Positions 35,205-44,363 are shown, numbered from the stretch's first letter. The stretch is 64,000 nt of DNA from Leucothrix mucor DSM 2157 (GCF_000419525.1 NZ_ATTE01000001.1:4942001-5006000), one strand, 5' to 3'. Made by a program: numbers and translations. The notes: a model not told the origin generated them from the letters alone.

Positions 35205-36685
35205 TGATTTCACTAAATAAATTAGCTTCCTACGTTGAATCATATCGGCCAATAATTTACATGGAAAGCTTCGATTTTTCCTCTGTAGATAAGATGATTT
35301 TGGAAGTCTCAGAAGGTGCAAAAATTTACGAGTATAATGATGCTGGTGGAAATGTGGACTTTGAAACAAAACATTCCATTGATGATTACTCTATAAATGA
35401 ATTCCTTTCATTGTTCGATAATGTTAAAGAAGGCCACACCGTTATTGTATTAAAAGACATTCATGAACATCTTGGTGATTTAAAAACGATTGCTTTATTG
35501 AAGGCTATCGCATTGAAAACTATAAATTTAGAAGGGTATGAGGTAACTATTTTTATTGTATCTACAAAATTAGTTGTGCCTGTAGAACTAGAAAAATTAA
35601 TTACAGTCTTTGATATCCCTTTTCCTACCGTCACTGATATCTCTAAAGTTATATTAAATTATGCTGAAGATATGGAAACGATAATAGATAGTAAACTCGT
35701 TGCCGACTTGTCAGTATTACTAAAAGGATTCACTGAGTTTGAAATCGTTCAGATATTAAATTTAGCATTTCACAATAGTGGCTCAATACAGGAAGAAGAT
35801 AAGAAGCTGATTCTAGAAGAAAAAGAGCAAATTATAAAGAAAACGGGTTTGCTTGAAATTCTGAATTTTAAAGAAACGGTTAGTGATATTGGTGGACTTG
35901 AGAATTTAAAGAAGTGGCTGGAAAATAAATCGTATATCTATTCTAAACTAGAGGAGGCGACTAAGTTTGGTGTAGATGTCCCGAACGGCATTATGATTGT
36001 TGGTATGCCAGGTTGTGGTAAAAGCCTGACGGCGAAAGCAACAGCAAACTTATTTCAAGTACCTTTAGTTAAACTCGATGTCGGGAAGTTGCTGGGTAAG
36101 TATGTTGGTGAAAGTGAAGCCAATCTTCGAAGAGCTATAAATATTGCTGAGGCTATTAGTCCTTGCGTGTTATGGATTGATGAACTAGAGAAGGCTTTCG
36201 CTGGTGTTGGAAGCTCAGGTAGTGGGAATGATGTTACCACTAGGTTGTTTGGCCATTTTTTGACGTGGCTTCAAGATAAAGAAAGCTCAGTTTTTGTCGT
36301 AGCAACATCAAATGATATTTCTAACCTTCCACCTGAGTTTTTGAGAAAGGGACGTTTTGATGAGATATTTTTTGTTGATTTCCCTAACGCTGAGGAAAGA
36401 AGGAAGATATTTGAGATTCATTTGAAAAAAAGAAAAAAGATGAATGTAAAAATTGATACTACAGAGCTAATGCAAAAAACTGATAAATATAGCGGTGCTG
36501 ACATTGAATCTGTGATCAAAGAGAGTATAGAGAAGGCGTTTATTAACGGTGAAAAGGAGCTTACGACAAGTGACTTAGTTAAAGAAATTAACGACACGAC
36601 GCCAATTTCTGTATCATTGAAGGATAAGATAAGTAAGGCTCGAGACTCCCTAAAAAGTTTGGATATTAAGAATGCTAGCAAGTGA
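35204..36685 (+). CDS. Ycf46-type AAA+ ATPase
   Basis: 493 aa. The N-terminal ~190 residues form the degenerate P-loop-like domain seen in Ycf46 ([45 protein letters not shown]). The AAA+ core follows: Walker [14 protein letters not shown], pore-loop region [14 protein letters not shown], Walker [15 protein letters not shown], sensor 1 VVATSND, arginine finger [11 protein letters not shown], and the helical lid [12 protein letters not shown]. Ycf46 is known from plastids and cyanobacteria and its bacterial role is unresolved. Here it closes an AT-rich gene set and is coupled by TAATG to the preceding gene, so it probably remodels or assembles those products. Confidence 0.9.
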   Translation: MISLNKLASYVESYRPIIYMESFDFSSVDKMILEVSEGAKIYEYNDAGGNVDFETKHSIDDYSINEFLSLFDNVKEGHTVIVLKDIHEHLGDLKTIALLKAIALKTINLEGYEVTIFIVSTKLVVPVELEKLITVFDIPFPTVTDISKVILNYAEDMETIIDSKLVADLSVLLKGFTEFEIVQILNLAFHNSGSIQEEDKKLILEEKEQIIKKTGLLEILNFKETVSDIGGLENLKKWLENKSYIYSKLEEATKFGVDVPNGIMIVGMPGCGKSLTAKATANLFQVPLVKLDVGKLLGKYVGESEANLRRAINIAEAISPCVLWIDELEKAFAGVGSSGSGNDVTTRLFGHFLTWLQDKESSVFVVATSNDISNLPPEFLRKGRFDEIFFVDFPNAEERRKIFEIHLKKRKKMNVKIDTTELMQKTDKYSGADIESVIKESIEKAFINGEKELTTSDLVKEINDTTPISVSLKDKISKARDSLKSLDIKNASK

Positions 36686-36733
36686 GTAAGCTAACTGACT
36701 TTCTTTATGAAACCTTTGAGATATATTAGTTCC

Positions 36734-37011
36734 GACTTCATCTGACACTTCGAGGGTAAAGTCTATGTACTTGCAGAGGGGAAAGTATTGTTGGTTATTA
36801 CTCGCTTAGCGCTCACTCAGTTTCTCGTGAAAATTTACCCAAGGATATCAAGCTAGGTGGCTATCAGGATATTCCGTTCTTGTTACTGGGTAGGCTTGCC
36901 GTAGACAAAAAATATCAGGGGCAAGGCTTTGGGTTCGTCAGGCTTCAAGGGAGTACGCGGCGATTGGTTCTGAATATTTTTGCACTTTCGACACTTCTAG
37001 CAGGCAAGTAA
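36734..37011 (+). pseudogene. GNAT acetyltransferase (TacT-like toxin) remnant
   Basis: The segment reads as a type II toxin-like GNAT enzyme: HFEGKVYVLAEG in one frame (36746 on, after an in-frame TGA), then IVGYYSLSAHSVSRENLPKD and LLLGRLAVDKKYQGQGFG (acetyl-CoA loop) in another frame from 36787. The C-terminal half shifts again (ASREYAAIGSEYF). At least two frame changes and no start codon show that the gene is dead. The IS66 copy begins 48 bases later. A possible antitoxin-like ORF is at 41143. Confidence 0.75.
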
Positions 37012-37058
37012 GTGATGGCTGAGCATCTCTGGCCTGACTAGCTTGGGTTGTTATAGAC

Positions 37059-38594
37059 GTAACCCTTCACGGGGTTGCATTTAGGCCACAATTCGTTATG
37101 ATTAAACAATGAACAAACTAACTGAGGCGCTTTTCAATCACCAACTGCCCGCGGATCTGGCGGCGTCGCAGCGTCTCAATCGTCAGTTATTGGATTTAGT
37201 GACCCAACTGGAACAGCGTGTCGCTGAGCTGGAAGACATCGCAGGCAGCGGGAGTTCTTCCAGAAACTCCTCCAGACCACCGTCCCAGGATTCACCGGAA
37301 CAACGGGCTAAGCGCGAGAAGAAGCCTAAGAGTCCTCGCAAGCAAGGAGCCCAGCCGGGTCATCAGGGTCATCAACGCGTTCGGGTAGAGCTGTCTGCGA
37401 CGGATGAGCAAGTTCATTACTACCCAGGCACTCAATGCACCTGTGGTGCGGTGTGTGATGTCGCTCAGGAGCCTTATCAGCGACATCAGGTCTTTGACCT
37501 GCCTGAGGTTCGCAGTCAAGTCACTGAACATTGTCTTTATGAGGCAATCTGTCCGGGTTGCCGCAAGCGTCAGGTGGCTCGCTTGCCAGACACGGTTCCC
37601 TGTGGGCAAATGGGGCCGGGACTGGTCAGCTGGATTACGCTGATGAATGGCGCTTATGCCTTATCGGTGTCAAACATTCAACGCTTACTGAAAGATCACT
37701 GGCAACTCGCCTTCAGTACCGGTGCCGTGAGCCAGGCCACCCGCTCGGTCACGGGATGGTTGCTGCCGCTGTATCAGCAAGTGGGTCAGGCGGTACGGAA
37801 TTTACCCGTTGCTCATGCGGATGAAACCAGTCATTACCGCAATAATGAGCAGCGTTGGCTTTGGGTGCTGTGTTCCTCGCAAGTCGTCTACTTTCTAACG
37901 CATCATTCTCGGGGTAAAGGTGCCGCGAAGGGTTTACTGGATAATTTTGAGGGTATACTGGTCACTGACCAACATGGCGGCTACAACGATTATCCGGTCG
38001 AAAAGCGCCAGCTTTGCTGGGCGCATATTATCCGTAAGTTTCGGAAAATATCAGAACGTGTGGGACGGGCCGGGGTGCTGGGGAAACAACTCTGGCGATT
38101 ATCCCGCTTGATTGTACACTGTCGTAATCGTTGGCGATCGGGCGGCTATTCTGATGCTGGCTACCACACACGAATGCGACGATTCAAACAGGCGATCCAT
38201 ACGCTACTGTGCCTGGGGTGTGAGACCGCGCCCGCTGACCCGTTAAAAAAAGCCAGCAAAACAGCCAATCAGTGCAAACGACTGCTGGCGGATGAATCGA
38301 TGCTCTGGACGTTTTTGCAGGATCGCGCGATTCCCATGACCAACAATGAAGCAGAACGTGCGATACGTCCTTATGTGATCTGGCGTAAAACCAGTTTCTT
38401 CAGTCAGTCTGCCAGAGGAGATCAGTTCCGTCCGGTGATTCTGACTCTGACTGAAACCTGTAAGCGGTTGGGCTTAGGCGTTTATGGACTATTGAGAAAA
38501 GTCTGTGAACAAGGCCTGTGTGGTGAGGCTATTACCGTACGGCTACCCTTAGGTCAGCACGCTATATCAGCGTAAGCCCCCCGTGAAGGGTTAC
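37059..38594 (+). mobile_element. IS66 family element, copy 1 (1536 bp)
   Basis: Ends GTAACCCTTCACGGGG and CCCCGTGAAGGGTTAC are perfect inverted repeats of 16 bases, with the GTAA terminus typical of IS66. It is bracketed by a 9-bp direct repeat GTTATAGAC (37050-37058 and 38595-38603), so this copy arrived as a unit. Target duplications in the family are usually 8 bp. A single transposase ORF (no tnpA/tnpB) fits the one-gene subgroup. An identical-protein copy in opposite orientation lies at 41513-43048. Confidence 0.93.
37109..38575 (+). CDS. IS66 family transposase (copy 1)
   Basis: 488 aa. N-terminal leucine-zipper-like helix (QLLDLVTQLEQRVAELED), a Ser/Arg-rich linker with SSRNSSRPPSQDSP, a zinc-finger region (CTCGAVC, ICPGCRKRQ), then the DDE domain: HADETSHYR (D), VTDQHGGYNDY (D), and NNEAERAIRPYVIWRK (E). 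All catalytic segments are intact. Translation starts 50 bases inside the left end. Confidence 0.95.
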   Translation: MNKLTEALFNHQLPADLAASQRLNRQLLDLVTQLEQRVAELEDIAGSGSSSRNSSRPPSQDSPEQRAKREKKPKSPRKQGAQPGHQGHQRVRVELSATDEQVHYYPGTQCTCGAVCDVAQEPYQRHQVFDLPEVRSQVTEHCLYEAICPGCRKRQVARLPDTVPCGQMGPGLVSWITLMNGAYALSVSNIQRLLKDHWQLAFSTGAVSQATRSVTGWLLPLYQQVGQAVRNLPVAHADETSHYRNNEQRWLWVLCSSQVVYFLTHHSRGKGAAKGLLDNFEGILVTDQHGGYNDYPVEKRQLCWAHIIRKFRKISERVGRAGVLGKQLWRLSRLIVHCRNRWRSGGYSDAGYHTRMRRFKQAIHTLLCLGCETAPADPLKKASKTANQCKRLLADESMLWTFLQDRAIPMTNNEAERAIRPYVIWRKTSFFSQSARGDQFRPVILTLTETCKRLGLGVYGLLRKVCEQGLCGEAITVRLPLGQHAISA

Positions 38595-38625
38595 GTTATA
38601 GACAGCTGGGTAATTGGCAGTAATA

Positions 38626-38817
38626 TTACCCAGCAGTACCTTTTGCACGTTGATTAAGGCGTTCCCAAAATGCTCTATCGATAGGTACAGGTGGCCGAGA
38701 ACTTAACCCTCTCAGCAATGCCTGCTCAAGCCTTTCTTCAGCAGCACTTTGTTTTTCTGGCTTTGCCAAAGTGGAGTGGTAGGAATCAAGCTTGTTCAAC
38801 GTCAAACCCCTCCACAT
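38626..38817 (-). CDS. small ORF after the AAA/PD-(D/E)XK gene
   Basis: About 63 aa if ATG 38817 is used, overlapping the 3' end of the upstream gene by 32 bases in a different frame. Polar and helical (KQSAAEERLEQALLRGLSSRPP, with FWERLNQRAKG at the end). The size, charge and position after a DUF1703-type gene recall small antitoxin-like or accessory proteins, but I recognise no family. It could be a chance frame. Confidence 0.35.
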   Translation of the reverse strand: MWRGLTLNKLDSYHSTLAKPEKQSAAEERLEQALLRGLSSRPPVPIDRAFWERLNQRAKGTAG

Positions 38818-40333
38818 TGCGTGATTCCTTACTAAAATCCACTCCAATTAAATGAATCGGCTGATTCAGCGAACGGTATTTATCCGCATACGCCTTATCC
38901 TTAATCTGCTGAAGCGCATTGCCTTCAGGCGCTAGTTCGACCACTTTAAATTCAAAAATATAGACTTGGCTGTTGAATTTCAGCGTCATATCAATGCGCC
39001 CGAGATTGGTACAGTCTTCGACGGTTACATCCAAGCCTAAGGCGGCAAAATAAGAATAAAAAACGCTGGCGTAATAGCCTTCGTAATTTTGGATCTCATT
39101 GTTTGAATACCAGTGATGCGGGATGCTAGCGAAGAAGCTGTGGAACAGTTGCTTAAGTCCGTCAAAATCATTTTCCAGCAACAGGGAGTACAACTGCATC
39201 CTTTGTGTGACTTGTGTTTCTGTGTTCTGGACAAAGAATTGCAGCAGGCTGTTATTGAGGCTTTGGTAGACTTCTTTATTGGGGTAGCCCAACCGATAAA
39301 AACGGTTGCCGCCTAAGTCCGTTGAGTTTTTAATTGTCAGGTAGCCTGTTTGAAACATCACCGCTTCAATGGGCATGTTCTCTAGGTCAAAGCTGGAGAG
39401 TAAGGCTTCATCACTATTGCGACTGGCAAGGTTGGGTGTTGGGATACGTTGAGTGCGGATCAGATCAACCAAAAAAGTGGGTGTGCCGGTTTCAAACCAG
39501 TAGTTTTTAAACTCACGCCGATAGAAGAGTTGTAATACATCAAAGGGATTATAAACCCCTTCACCTAACCAGTTATAGCCGTTGTACCACCCTCTGATTT
39601 GTTCGCGATCAAGGCCTTCCAACTCGGCTGAAAATACGGTATCAATGTCATTATCCGTATAGCCGCAGAGTATGGAGTAGCGAGGGTCCAGCGTAATATC
39701 GGTGAGATTGTTCAGACCTGAAAATAGGCTTACTTTAGAAAACTTGCTTACACCGGTTAGAAAGCTAAACTTGATATGGGCGTCATAGTCTTTAATGGTG
39801 CCGTAAAAGCCGCGCAGGAAATCACGGTTCTCTCTGGCGATATCCGGTGAGTTAATGGCATCCAGAATAGGTTTGTCGTATTCATCGATAAGGATCACAA
39901 CAGGCAGCTTGGTTTTGGCTTTGATGTTGTCCATTAAATCGGCAAAGCGACTGCCGGCATCATCAAACTGGCGCTTCACATCGAATGCTTGCTCAATGCG
40001 GGTCAGTTGTTGATTCAGCGACTCGGCTAAACTTTGCTGTTGGTTGTAATTCTTACGCCCGAAGCTGAAGCGTATGACTGGGTATTTGACTGACCAATCC
40101 CATTGCTCATGTGCTGCCAGCCCTTCAAATAGTGCTTCATTGCCTTCAAAGAGTTCTTTCAGCGTGTCGAGGAAAAGGCTTTTTCCAAAGCGTCGAGGGC
40201 GGGAAAGAAAGTAGTGTTTGCCGTTGTTAACCAGATCAAGCGCCAACGCAGTTTTATCAACATAGTAATAGCCGCCCAGCCGTATTTCGCTGAAGGTTTG
40301 AATGCCTATGGGGAGCTTGCGTTGTTGATTCAT
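38786..40333 (-). CDS. DUF1703-type protein: AAA-ATPase-like domain plus PD-(D/E)XK nuclease domain
   Basis: 515 aa. N-terminal ~300 residues are the AAA-ATPase_like domain: LPIGIQTFSEIRLGGYYYVDKT, P-loop LSRPRRFGKSLFLDTL, Walker B VVILIDEYDKPILDA, and GWYNGYNWLGEGVYNPF. The C-terminal domain has LGRIDMTLKFNSQVYIFEFKV, whose Asp and Glu-x-Lys are the PD-(D/E)XK catalytic pattern. The family is abundant and variable in gut and filamentous bacteria, thought to be mobile-element or defence associated but uncharacterised. It lies between two inverted IS66 copies, so it may move with them. Confidence 0.9.
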   Translation of the reverse strand: MNQQRKLPIGIQTFSEIRLGGYYYVDKTALALDLVNNGKHYFLSRPRRFGKSLFLDTLKELFEGNEALFEGLAAHEQWDWSVKYPVIRFSFGRKNYNQQQSLAESLNQQLTRIEQAFDVKRQFDDAGSRFADLMDNIKAKTKLPVVILIDEYDKPILDAINSPDIARENRDFLRGFYGTIKDYDAHIKFSFLTGVSKFSKVSLFSGLNNLTDITLDPRYSILCGYTDNDIDTVFSAELEGLDREQIRGWYNGYNWLGEGVYNPFDVLQLFYRREFKNYWFETGTPTFLVDLIRTQRIPTPNLASRNSDEALLSSFDLENMPIEAVMFQTGYLTIKNSTDLGGNRFYRLGYPNKEVYQSLNNSLLQFFVQNTETQVTQRMQLYSLLLENDFDGLKQLFHSFFASIPHHWYSNNEIQNYEGYYASVFYSYFAALGLDVTVEDCTNLGRIDMTLKFNSQVYIFEFKVVELAPEGNALQQIKDKAYADKYRSLNQPIHLIGVDFSKESRNVEGFDVEQA

Positions 40334-40413
40334 CGTGATGGCTTCTGGTTCGTTGATGAATCGATTTTAGCATGACTGATATGCCTTGTTGGAATTATCC
40401 AAAGCAGGTTGCA

Positions 40414-40983
40414 CTACAAGCGGACTTTTTCATAAACCTCATCTACCCGAAGTTGGCAACCAATCGTCACTAGTTCAACCAGTGATTCTGGTGAGTTTGC
40501 CTCTGAGAGAGTCCACTGCCCATCATCACTACGGACATAGCGTTCAATGCTGTACCGGTCCTGTGCGATTAGAACGTATTCACGTAGGGACTCCATGCGA
40601 CGGTAATGTGCAAACTTAGCGCCGCGATCGTAACCTTCTGTCGATGGAGATAGTACTTCAATGATCAAAACGGGGTTAAGCAGAGTGTCCATTTCGTCAT
40701 CTTCGAATTCAGCATCATTGCAAACAACGGTTAGATCTGGATAAAAATAGGCTTCCGTCGCGCGCGAACGTACCCGCATGTCATTAATATAAGCGGAGCA
40801 AGGGCTTCCACGTAACTGACCATGCAATAGACCTGCAAGATTAAACACCAATTGATTATGCTCGCGACTTGCCCCCGCCATTGCGTAAACCTGACCGTTT
40901 AAGTATTCACTCTTTTCGGTGGCTTCACGCTCTTGTTGCAGGTATGTCGCAGGGTTAACTGTAGGTAGTTGGGCGGCTGGCAT
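40414..40983 (-). CDS. Uma2 family protein (second copy)
   Basis: 189 aa. NPATYLQQEREATEKSEYLN at the start, GQVYAMAGAS, AYFYPDLTVVC with the catalytic Asp, and VLIIEVLSPSTEGYDRGAKF with the Glu and a Lys. Diverged from the Uma2 protein at 3669 over most of its length, so this is not a recent duplicate. It follows the DUF1703 gene's start on the same strand by 81 bases and may be read with it. Nuclease fold; biological role unknown. Confidence 0.88.
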   Translation of the reverse strand: MPAAQLPTVNPATYLQQEREATEKSEYLNGQVYAMAGASREHNQLVFNLAGLLHGQLRGSPCSAYINDMRVRSRATEAYFYPDLTVVCNDAEFEDDEMDTLLNPVLIIEVLSPSTEGYDRGAKFAHYRRMESLREYVLIAQDRYSIERYVRSDDGQWTLSEANSPESLVELVTIGCQLRVDEVYEKVRL

Positions 40984-41142
40984 GGTATACGCTCCGTTTG
41001 GATATACTGAAAGTATAGCATTAGATTATGCTTGTTTTGGCTGTTGAATAAGATCGATACCTGAGTGTGCATTTATGAGTATAGAATGATGTATATCTAT
41101 AAGTGAGCACATGTATTGGTGTGTCTAAAACCGGTGATAAGT

Positions 41143-41349
41143 ATGAACTCCGAAACCAGAAAAAGTCCGACCGCAAAATTACGTATCGATGATCTGACAC
41201 TTCGGTTGTTACAGTATGAGCAGACTCGTTTTAACAAAAGCGATTGGTGCTTGTTTTTTGGTTCTTTGGATATACCTGTAGAGCCAACAGAGCGAATGAA
41301 GAAGGCTGCTAAGCGGTACAATCAAATCGTTAGTCCTGATGGAGCTTAG
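41143..41349 (+). CDS. small antitoxin-like ORF (DUF1778-like C-terminus)
   Basis: 68 aa from ATG 41143. The C-terminal half (NKSDWCLFFGSLDIPVEPTE then RMKKAAKRYNQ) resembles the end of TacA/DUF1778 antitoxins, which neutralise GNAT toxins by binding with that tail. The N-terminal ribbon-helix-helix is poorly matched (KLRIDDLTLRLLQYEQ). The GNAT-toxin remnant at 36734 is the natural partner but is dead and 4 kb away, across an IS. Assignment is tentative. Confidence 0.4.
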   Translation: MNSETRKSPTAKLRIDDLTLRLLQYEQTRFNKSDWCLFFGSLDIPVEPTERMKKAAKRYNQIVSPDGA

Positions 41350-41414
41350 TGATTCAAATCCAAAGCAGGTTGTACTAGCCCAGACTTGAGCTAGTACAAA
41401 AGTGGCCAAGGAGC

Positions 41415-41512
41415 CTACTTCGCCATAACCGCCCGCTGCAATACAACCAGCTTATCCCACTGTTCAGCCGATAAAATCTTACGAACATTGTCACGACAAG
41501 CCGTCTTTGAGG
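41415..41512 (-). pseudogene. C-terminal gene remnant cut by IS66 copy 2
   Basis: An open frame runs from the IS end to a TAG at 41415-41417: SKTACRDNVRKILSAEQWDK and about eleven more residues. It looks like a genuine C-terminus (helical, with a Cys) that lost its upstream part to the IS. It does not look like the end of the rhodanese on the other IS flank, so material between them was probably deleted. Confidence 0.4.
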
Positions 41513-43048
41513 GTAACCCTTCACGGGGGGCTTACGCTGATATAGCGTGCTGACCTAAGGGTAGCCGTACGGTAATAGCCTCACCACACAGGCCTTGTTC
41601 ACAGACTTTTCTCAATAGTCCATAAACGCCTAAGCCCAACCGCTTACAGGTTTCAGTCAGAGTCAGAATCACCGGACGGAACTGATCTCCTCTGGCAGAC
41701 TGACTGAAGAAACTGGTTTTACGCCAGATCACATAAGGACGTATCGCACGTTCTGCTTCATTGTTGGTCATGGGAATCGCGCGATCCTGCAAAAACGTCC
41801 AGAGCATCGATTCATCCGCCAGCAGTCGTTTGCACTGATTGGCTGTTTTGCTGGCTTTTTTTAACGGGTCAGCGGGCGCGGTCTCACACCCCAGGCACAG
41901 TAGCGTATGGATCGCCTGTTTGAATCGTCGCATTCGTGTGTGGTAGCCAGCATCAGAATAGCCGCCCGATCGCCAACGATTACGACAGTGTACAATCAAG
42001 CGGGATAATCGCCAGAGTTGTTTCCCCAGCACCCCGGCCCGTCCCACACGTTCTGATATTTTCCGAAACTTACGGATAATATGCGCCCAGCAAAGCTGGC
42101 GCTTTTCGACCGGATAATCGTTGTAGCCGCCATGTTGGTCAGTGACCAGTATACCCTCAAAATTATCCAGTAAACCCTTCGCGGCACCTTTACCCCGAGA
42201 ATGATGCGTTAGAAAGTAGACGACTTGCGAGGAACACAGCACCCAAAGCCAACGCTGCTCATTATTGCGGTAATGACTGGTTTCATCCGCATGAGCAACG
42301 GGTAAATTCCGTACCGCCTGACCCACTTGCTGATACAGCGGCAGCAACCATCCCGTGACCGAGCGGGTGGCCTGGCTCACGGCACCGGTACTGAAGGCGA
42401 GTTGCCAGTGATCTTTCAGTAAGCGTTGAATGTTTGACACCGATAAGGCATAAGCGCCATTCATCAGCGTAATCCAGCTGACCAGTCCCGGCCCCATTTG
42501 CCCACAGGGAACCGTGTCTGGCAAGCGAGCCACCTGACGCTTGCGGCAACCCGGACAGATTGCCTCATAAAGACAATGTTCAGTGACTTGACTGCGAACC
42601 TCAGGCAGGTCAAAGACCTGATGTCGCTGATAAGGCTCCTGAGCGACATCACACACCGCACCACAGGTGCATTGAGTGCCTGGGTAGTAATGAACTTGCT
42701 CATCCGTCGCAGACAGCTCTACCCGAACGCGTTGATGACCCTGATGACCCGGCTGGGCTCCTTGCTTGCGAGGACTCTTAGGCTTCTTCTCGCGCTTAGC
42801 CCGTTGTTCCGGTGAATCCTGGGACGGTGGTCTGGAGGAGTTTCTGGAAGAACTCCCGCTGCCTGCGATGTCTTCCAGCTCAGCGACACGCTGTTCCAGT
42901 TGGGTCACTAAATCCAATAACTGACGATTGAGACGCTGCGACGCCGCCAGATCCGCGGGCAGTTGGTGATTGAAAAGCGCCTCAGTTAGTTTGTTCATTG
43001 TTTAATCATAACGAATTGTGGCCTAAATGCAACCCCGTGAAGGGTTAC
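41513..43048 (-). mobile_element. IS66 family element, copy 2 (1536 bp, inverted)
   Basis: Same length, same ends and the same transposase protein as the copy at 37059, in opposite orientation. The flanking bases (CTTTGAGG on the left, GTTCAAAG on the right) are not a direct repeat, unlike copy 1. This implies an adjacent deletion or rearrangement after insertion. It truncates a rhodanese gene. Confidence 0.93.
41532..42998 (-). CDS. IS66 family transposase (copy 2)
   Basis: 488 aa, identical residue for residue to the transposase at 37109, with an intact zinc region and DDE residues. Complete identity between the two indicates recent transposition or ongoing gene conversion. Both copies could be active. 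Confidence 0.95.
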   Translation of the reverse strand: MNKLTEALFNHQLPADLAASQRLNRQLLDLVTQLEQRVAELEDIAGSGSSSRNSSRPPSQDSPEQRAKREKKPKSPRKQGAQPGHQGHQRVRVELSATDEQVHYYPGTQCTCGAVCDVAQEPYQRHQVFDLPEVRSQVTEHCLYEAICPGCRKRQVARLPDTVPCGQMGPGLVSWITLMNGAYALSVSNIQRLLKDHWQLAFSTGAVSQATRSVTGWLLPLYQQVGQAVRNLPVAHADETSHYRNNEQRWLWVLCSSQVVYFLTHHSRGKGAAKGLLDNFEGILVTDQHGGYNDYPVEKRQLCWAHIIRKFRKISERVGRAGVLGKQLWRLSRLIVHCRNRWRSGGYSDAGYHTRMRRFKQAIHTLLCLGCETAPADPLKKASKTANQCKRLLADESMLWTFLQDRAIPMTNNEAERAIRPYVIWRKTSFFSQSARGDQFRPVILTLTETCKRLGLGVYGLLRKVCEQGLCGEAITVRLPLGQHAISA

Positions 43049-43364
43049 GTTCAAAGTGCTTGTTTAACTGCATATTAAAGACAGGTTTTTCGGCGTGCCA
43101 CGTGCTTGGGTCTGCTGTTTTAAATGGAATATTGATATCGACGACATCGGTAAAGCCCGTAAACATAATTTCAATGGGATCACGGACATCGATAAATAGC
43201 ATTTTATCGCCAAGTTCTTGCTTCATTTTCGCCACTTCATTGGAGTCGATGTATAGCCCCCATGAGGTTTGCTGTGCAGGGGTGCTTGGAACATCGGCTG
43301 CTTGTACCGATACAGCATTGATACAAGTGGCTAGGAGTAAAGGGGTAATGAGTAAGTGTTTCAT
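43049..43364 (-). pseudogene. periplasmic rhodanese-like gene truncated by IS66
   Basis: Starts with a signal peptide (MKHLLITPLLLATCINAVSV, cleavage after VQAA), then the first half of a rhodanese domain: WGLYIDSNEVAKMKQELGDK and LFIDVRDPIEIMFTGFTDVV. The frame enters the IS at NKHFE and ends after eight IS-encoded residues, so the active-site cysteine loop is missing. The gene was probably an exported sulfurtransferase; the product is now inactive. Confidence 0.85.
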
Positions 43365-43633
43365 CGGTGCGCTTCCTGTGAATTGATCACTGCTTGGTTA
43401 ACAATGATCTGATAGTAGGCGAGCGCTTTTTTTGAAACATTGATAAAACACAATGCACGGTGAGGGATTTACTCTTTAATCCGCTGGGGCGCTGCTATCT
43501 ACAGCGTTCTGCGAGCTTTGTTGTAATGGCTAATCGAATGATCAATCATTTCTTTGAGGCAATCTTCTACTATAGTTAATGAGAAATAACTCATTATTCA
43601 GTGGTTATAGGATGAAAACCTAACGGGTGCATT

Positions 43634-44335
43634 ATGAAATTCCTCATCTCACTTATCGTTATCCTCGCGGTGATCGTAGCGCTTGCTGTTGGCGCGATGG
43701 AAGGTAGCTATTACTACCAGATCAATAAGCTCAAGCCTGAGAAGCAGCTATCCGATACGGATTACTCCAAACAGCTGCAAGAGATAATGTGGGTTACCTC
43801 ATCCGAAACTGGCGAAATCGGGATGGATCAGCTCTCTGCGACGAGTTTTGTTTACCGTACTTTCAGTTCGTTTGGCTCTGAGGAAAAAGGCCCTGGGCTT
43901 CAAGGCTCTTTCGTCGCGGCTAATCTGGCCGAAAATATGCTGGATAACGAGCTTCAGGCAGACTCCTCGGGAGATGGTCGAATGGCACAGTCAGGCTTGT
44001 TAAGTGTCTGGGTGACCAAAAACTATTCTGCGACTGAAGCAATGAATGCCTCCATCGATCGGGTGTATCTCGGAAATGAAACCTACGGTGCGGACAATGC
44101 CGCTAAGCTTTACTTTAACAAGCCGGCAGATTCGCTAAGCCTGTCTGAAAACCTTGTGCTCGGTGTGTTCTCCTATTTGCCCGACTCAGTAACTGTTTGC
44201 GGGGATGGTGCACAGCTGGCCGAGCACGCTAAATCATTACTGGAGCTGATGAAAATGAATTTCCCCGCTAGCTATCAAGGCTCAGCATTCACACTGCCCG
44301 AGTTTAGCGAAGCGGTGAAGGCAGGTTGTAACTAG
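43634..44335 (+). CDS. membrane-anchored GT51-like protein lacking catalytic motifs
   Basis: 233 aa. One N-terminal membrane segment (residues ~2-22), then a soluble domain. Residues ~121-185 match the C-terminal part of the peptidoglycan glycosyltransferase fold (GT51): WVTKNYSATEAMNASIDRVY, LGNETYGADNAAKLYFNKP and LSLSENLVLGVFSYLPDS. The parts that should hold the two catalytic Glu residues (EDxxFxxHxG and GASTITQQ) are not recognisable; the second is replaced by GLQGSFVAANLAEN. I infer a non-catalytic relative that may bind lipid II or peptidoglycan. Monocistronic. Confidence 0.65.
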   Translation: MKFLISLIVILAVIVALAVGAMEGSYYYQINKLKPEKQLSDTDYSKQLQEIMWVTSSETGEIGMDQLSATSFVYRTFSSFGSEEKGPGLQGSFVAANLAENMLDNELQADSSGDGRMAQSGLLSVWVTKNYSATEAMNASIDRVYLGNETYGADNAAKLYFNKPADSLSLSENLVLGVFSYLPDSVTVCGDGAQLAEHAKSLLELMKMNFPASYQGSAFTLPEFSEAVKAGCN

Positions 44336-44363
44336 CGCAAACCGCCCGTAGCTAAAGCCAGTT

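Noticed and set aside
41501-43058. Target-site duplication around IS66 copy 2
   Set aside because: The flanks share only a short inverted match (CTTTGA / TCAAAG), not a direct repeat; treated as chance.
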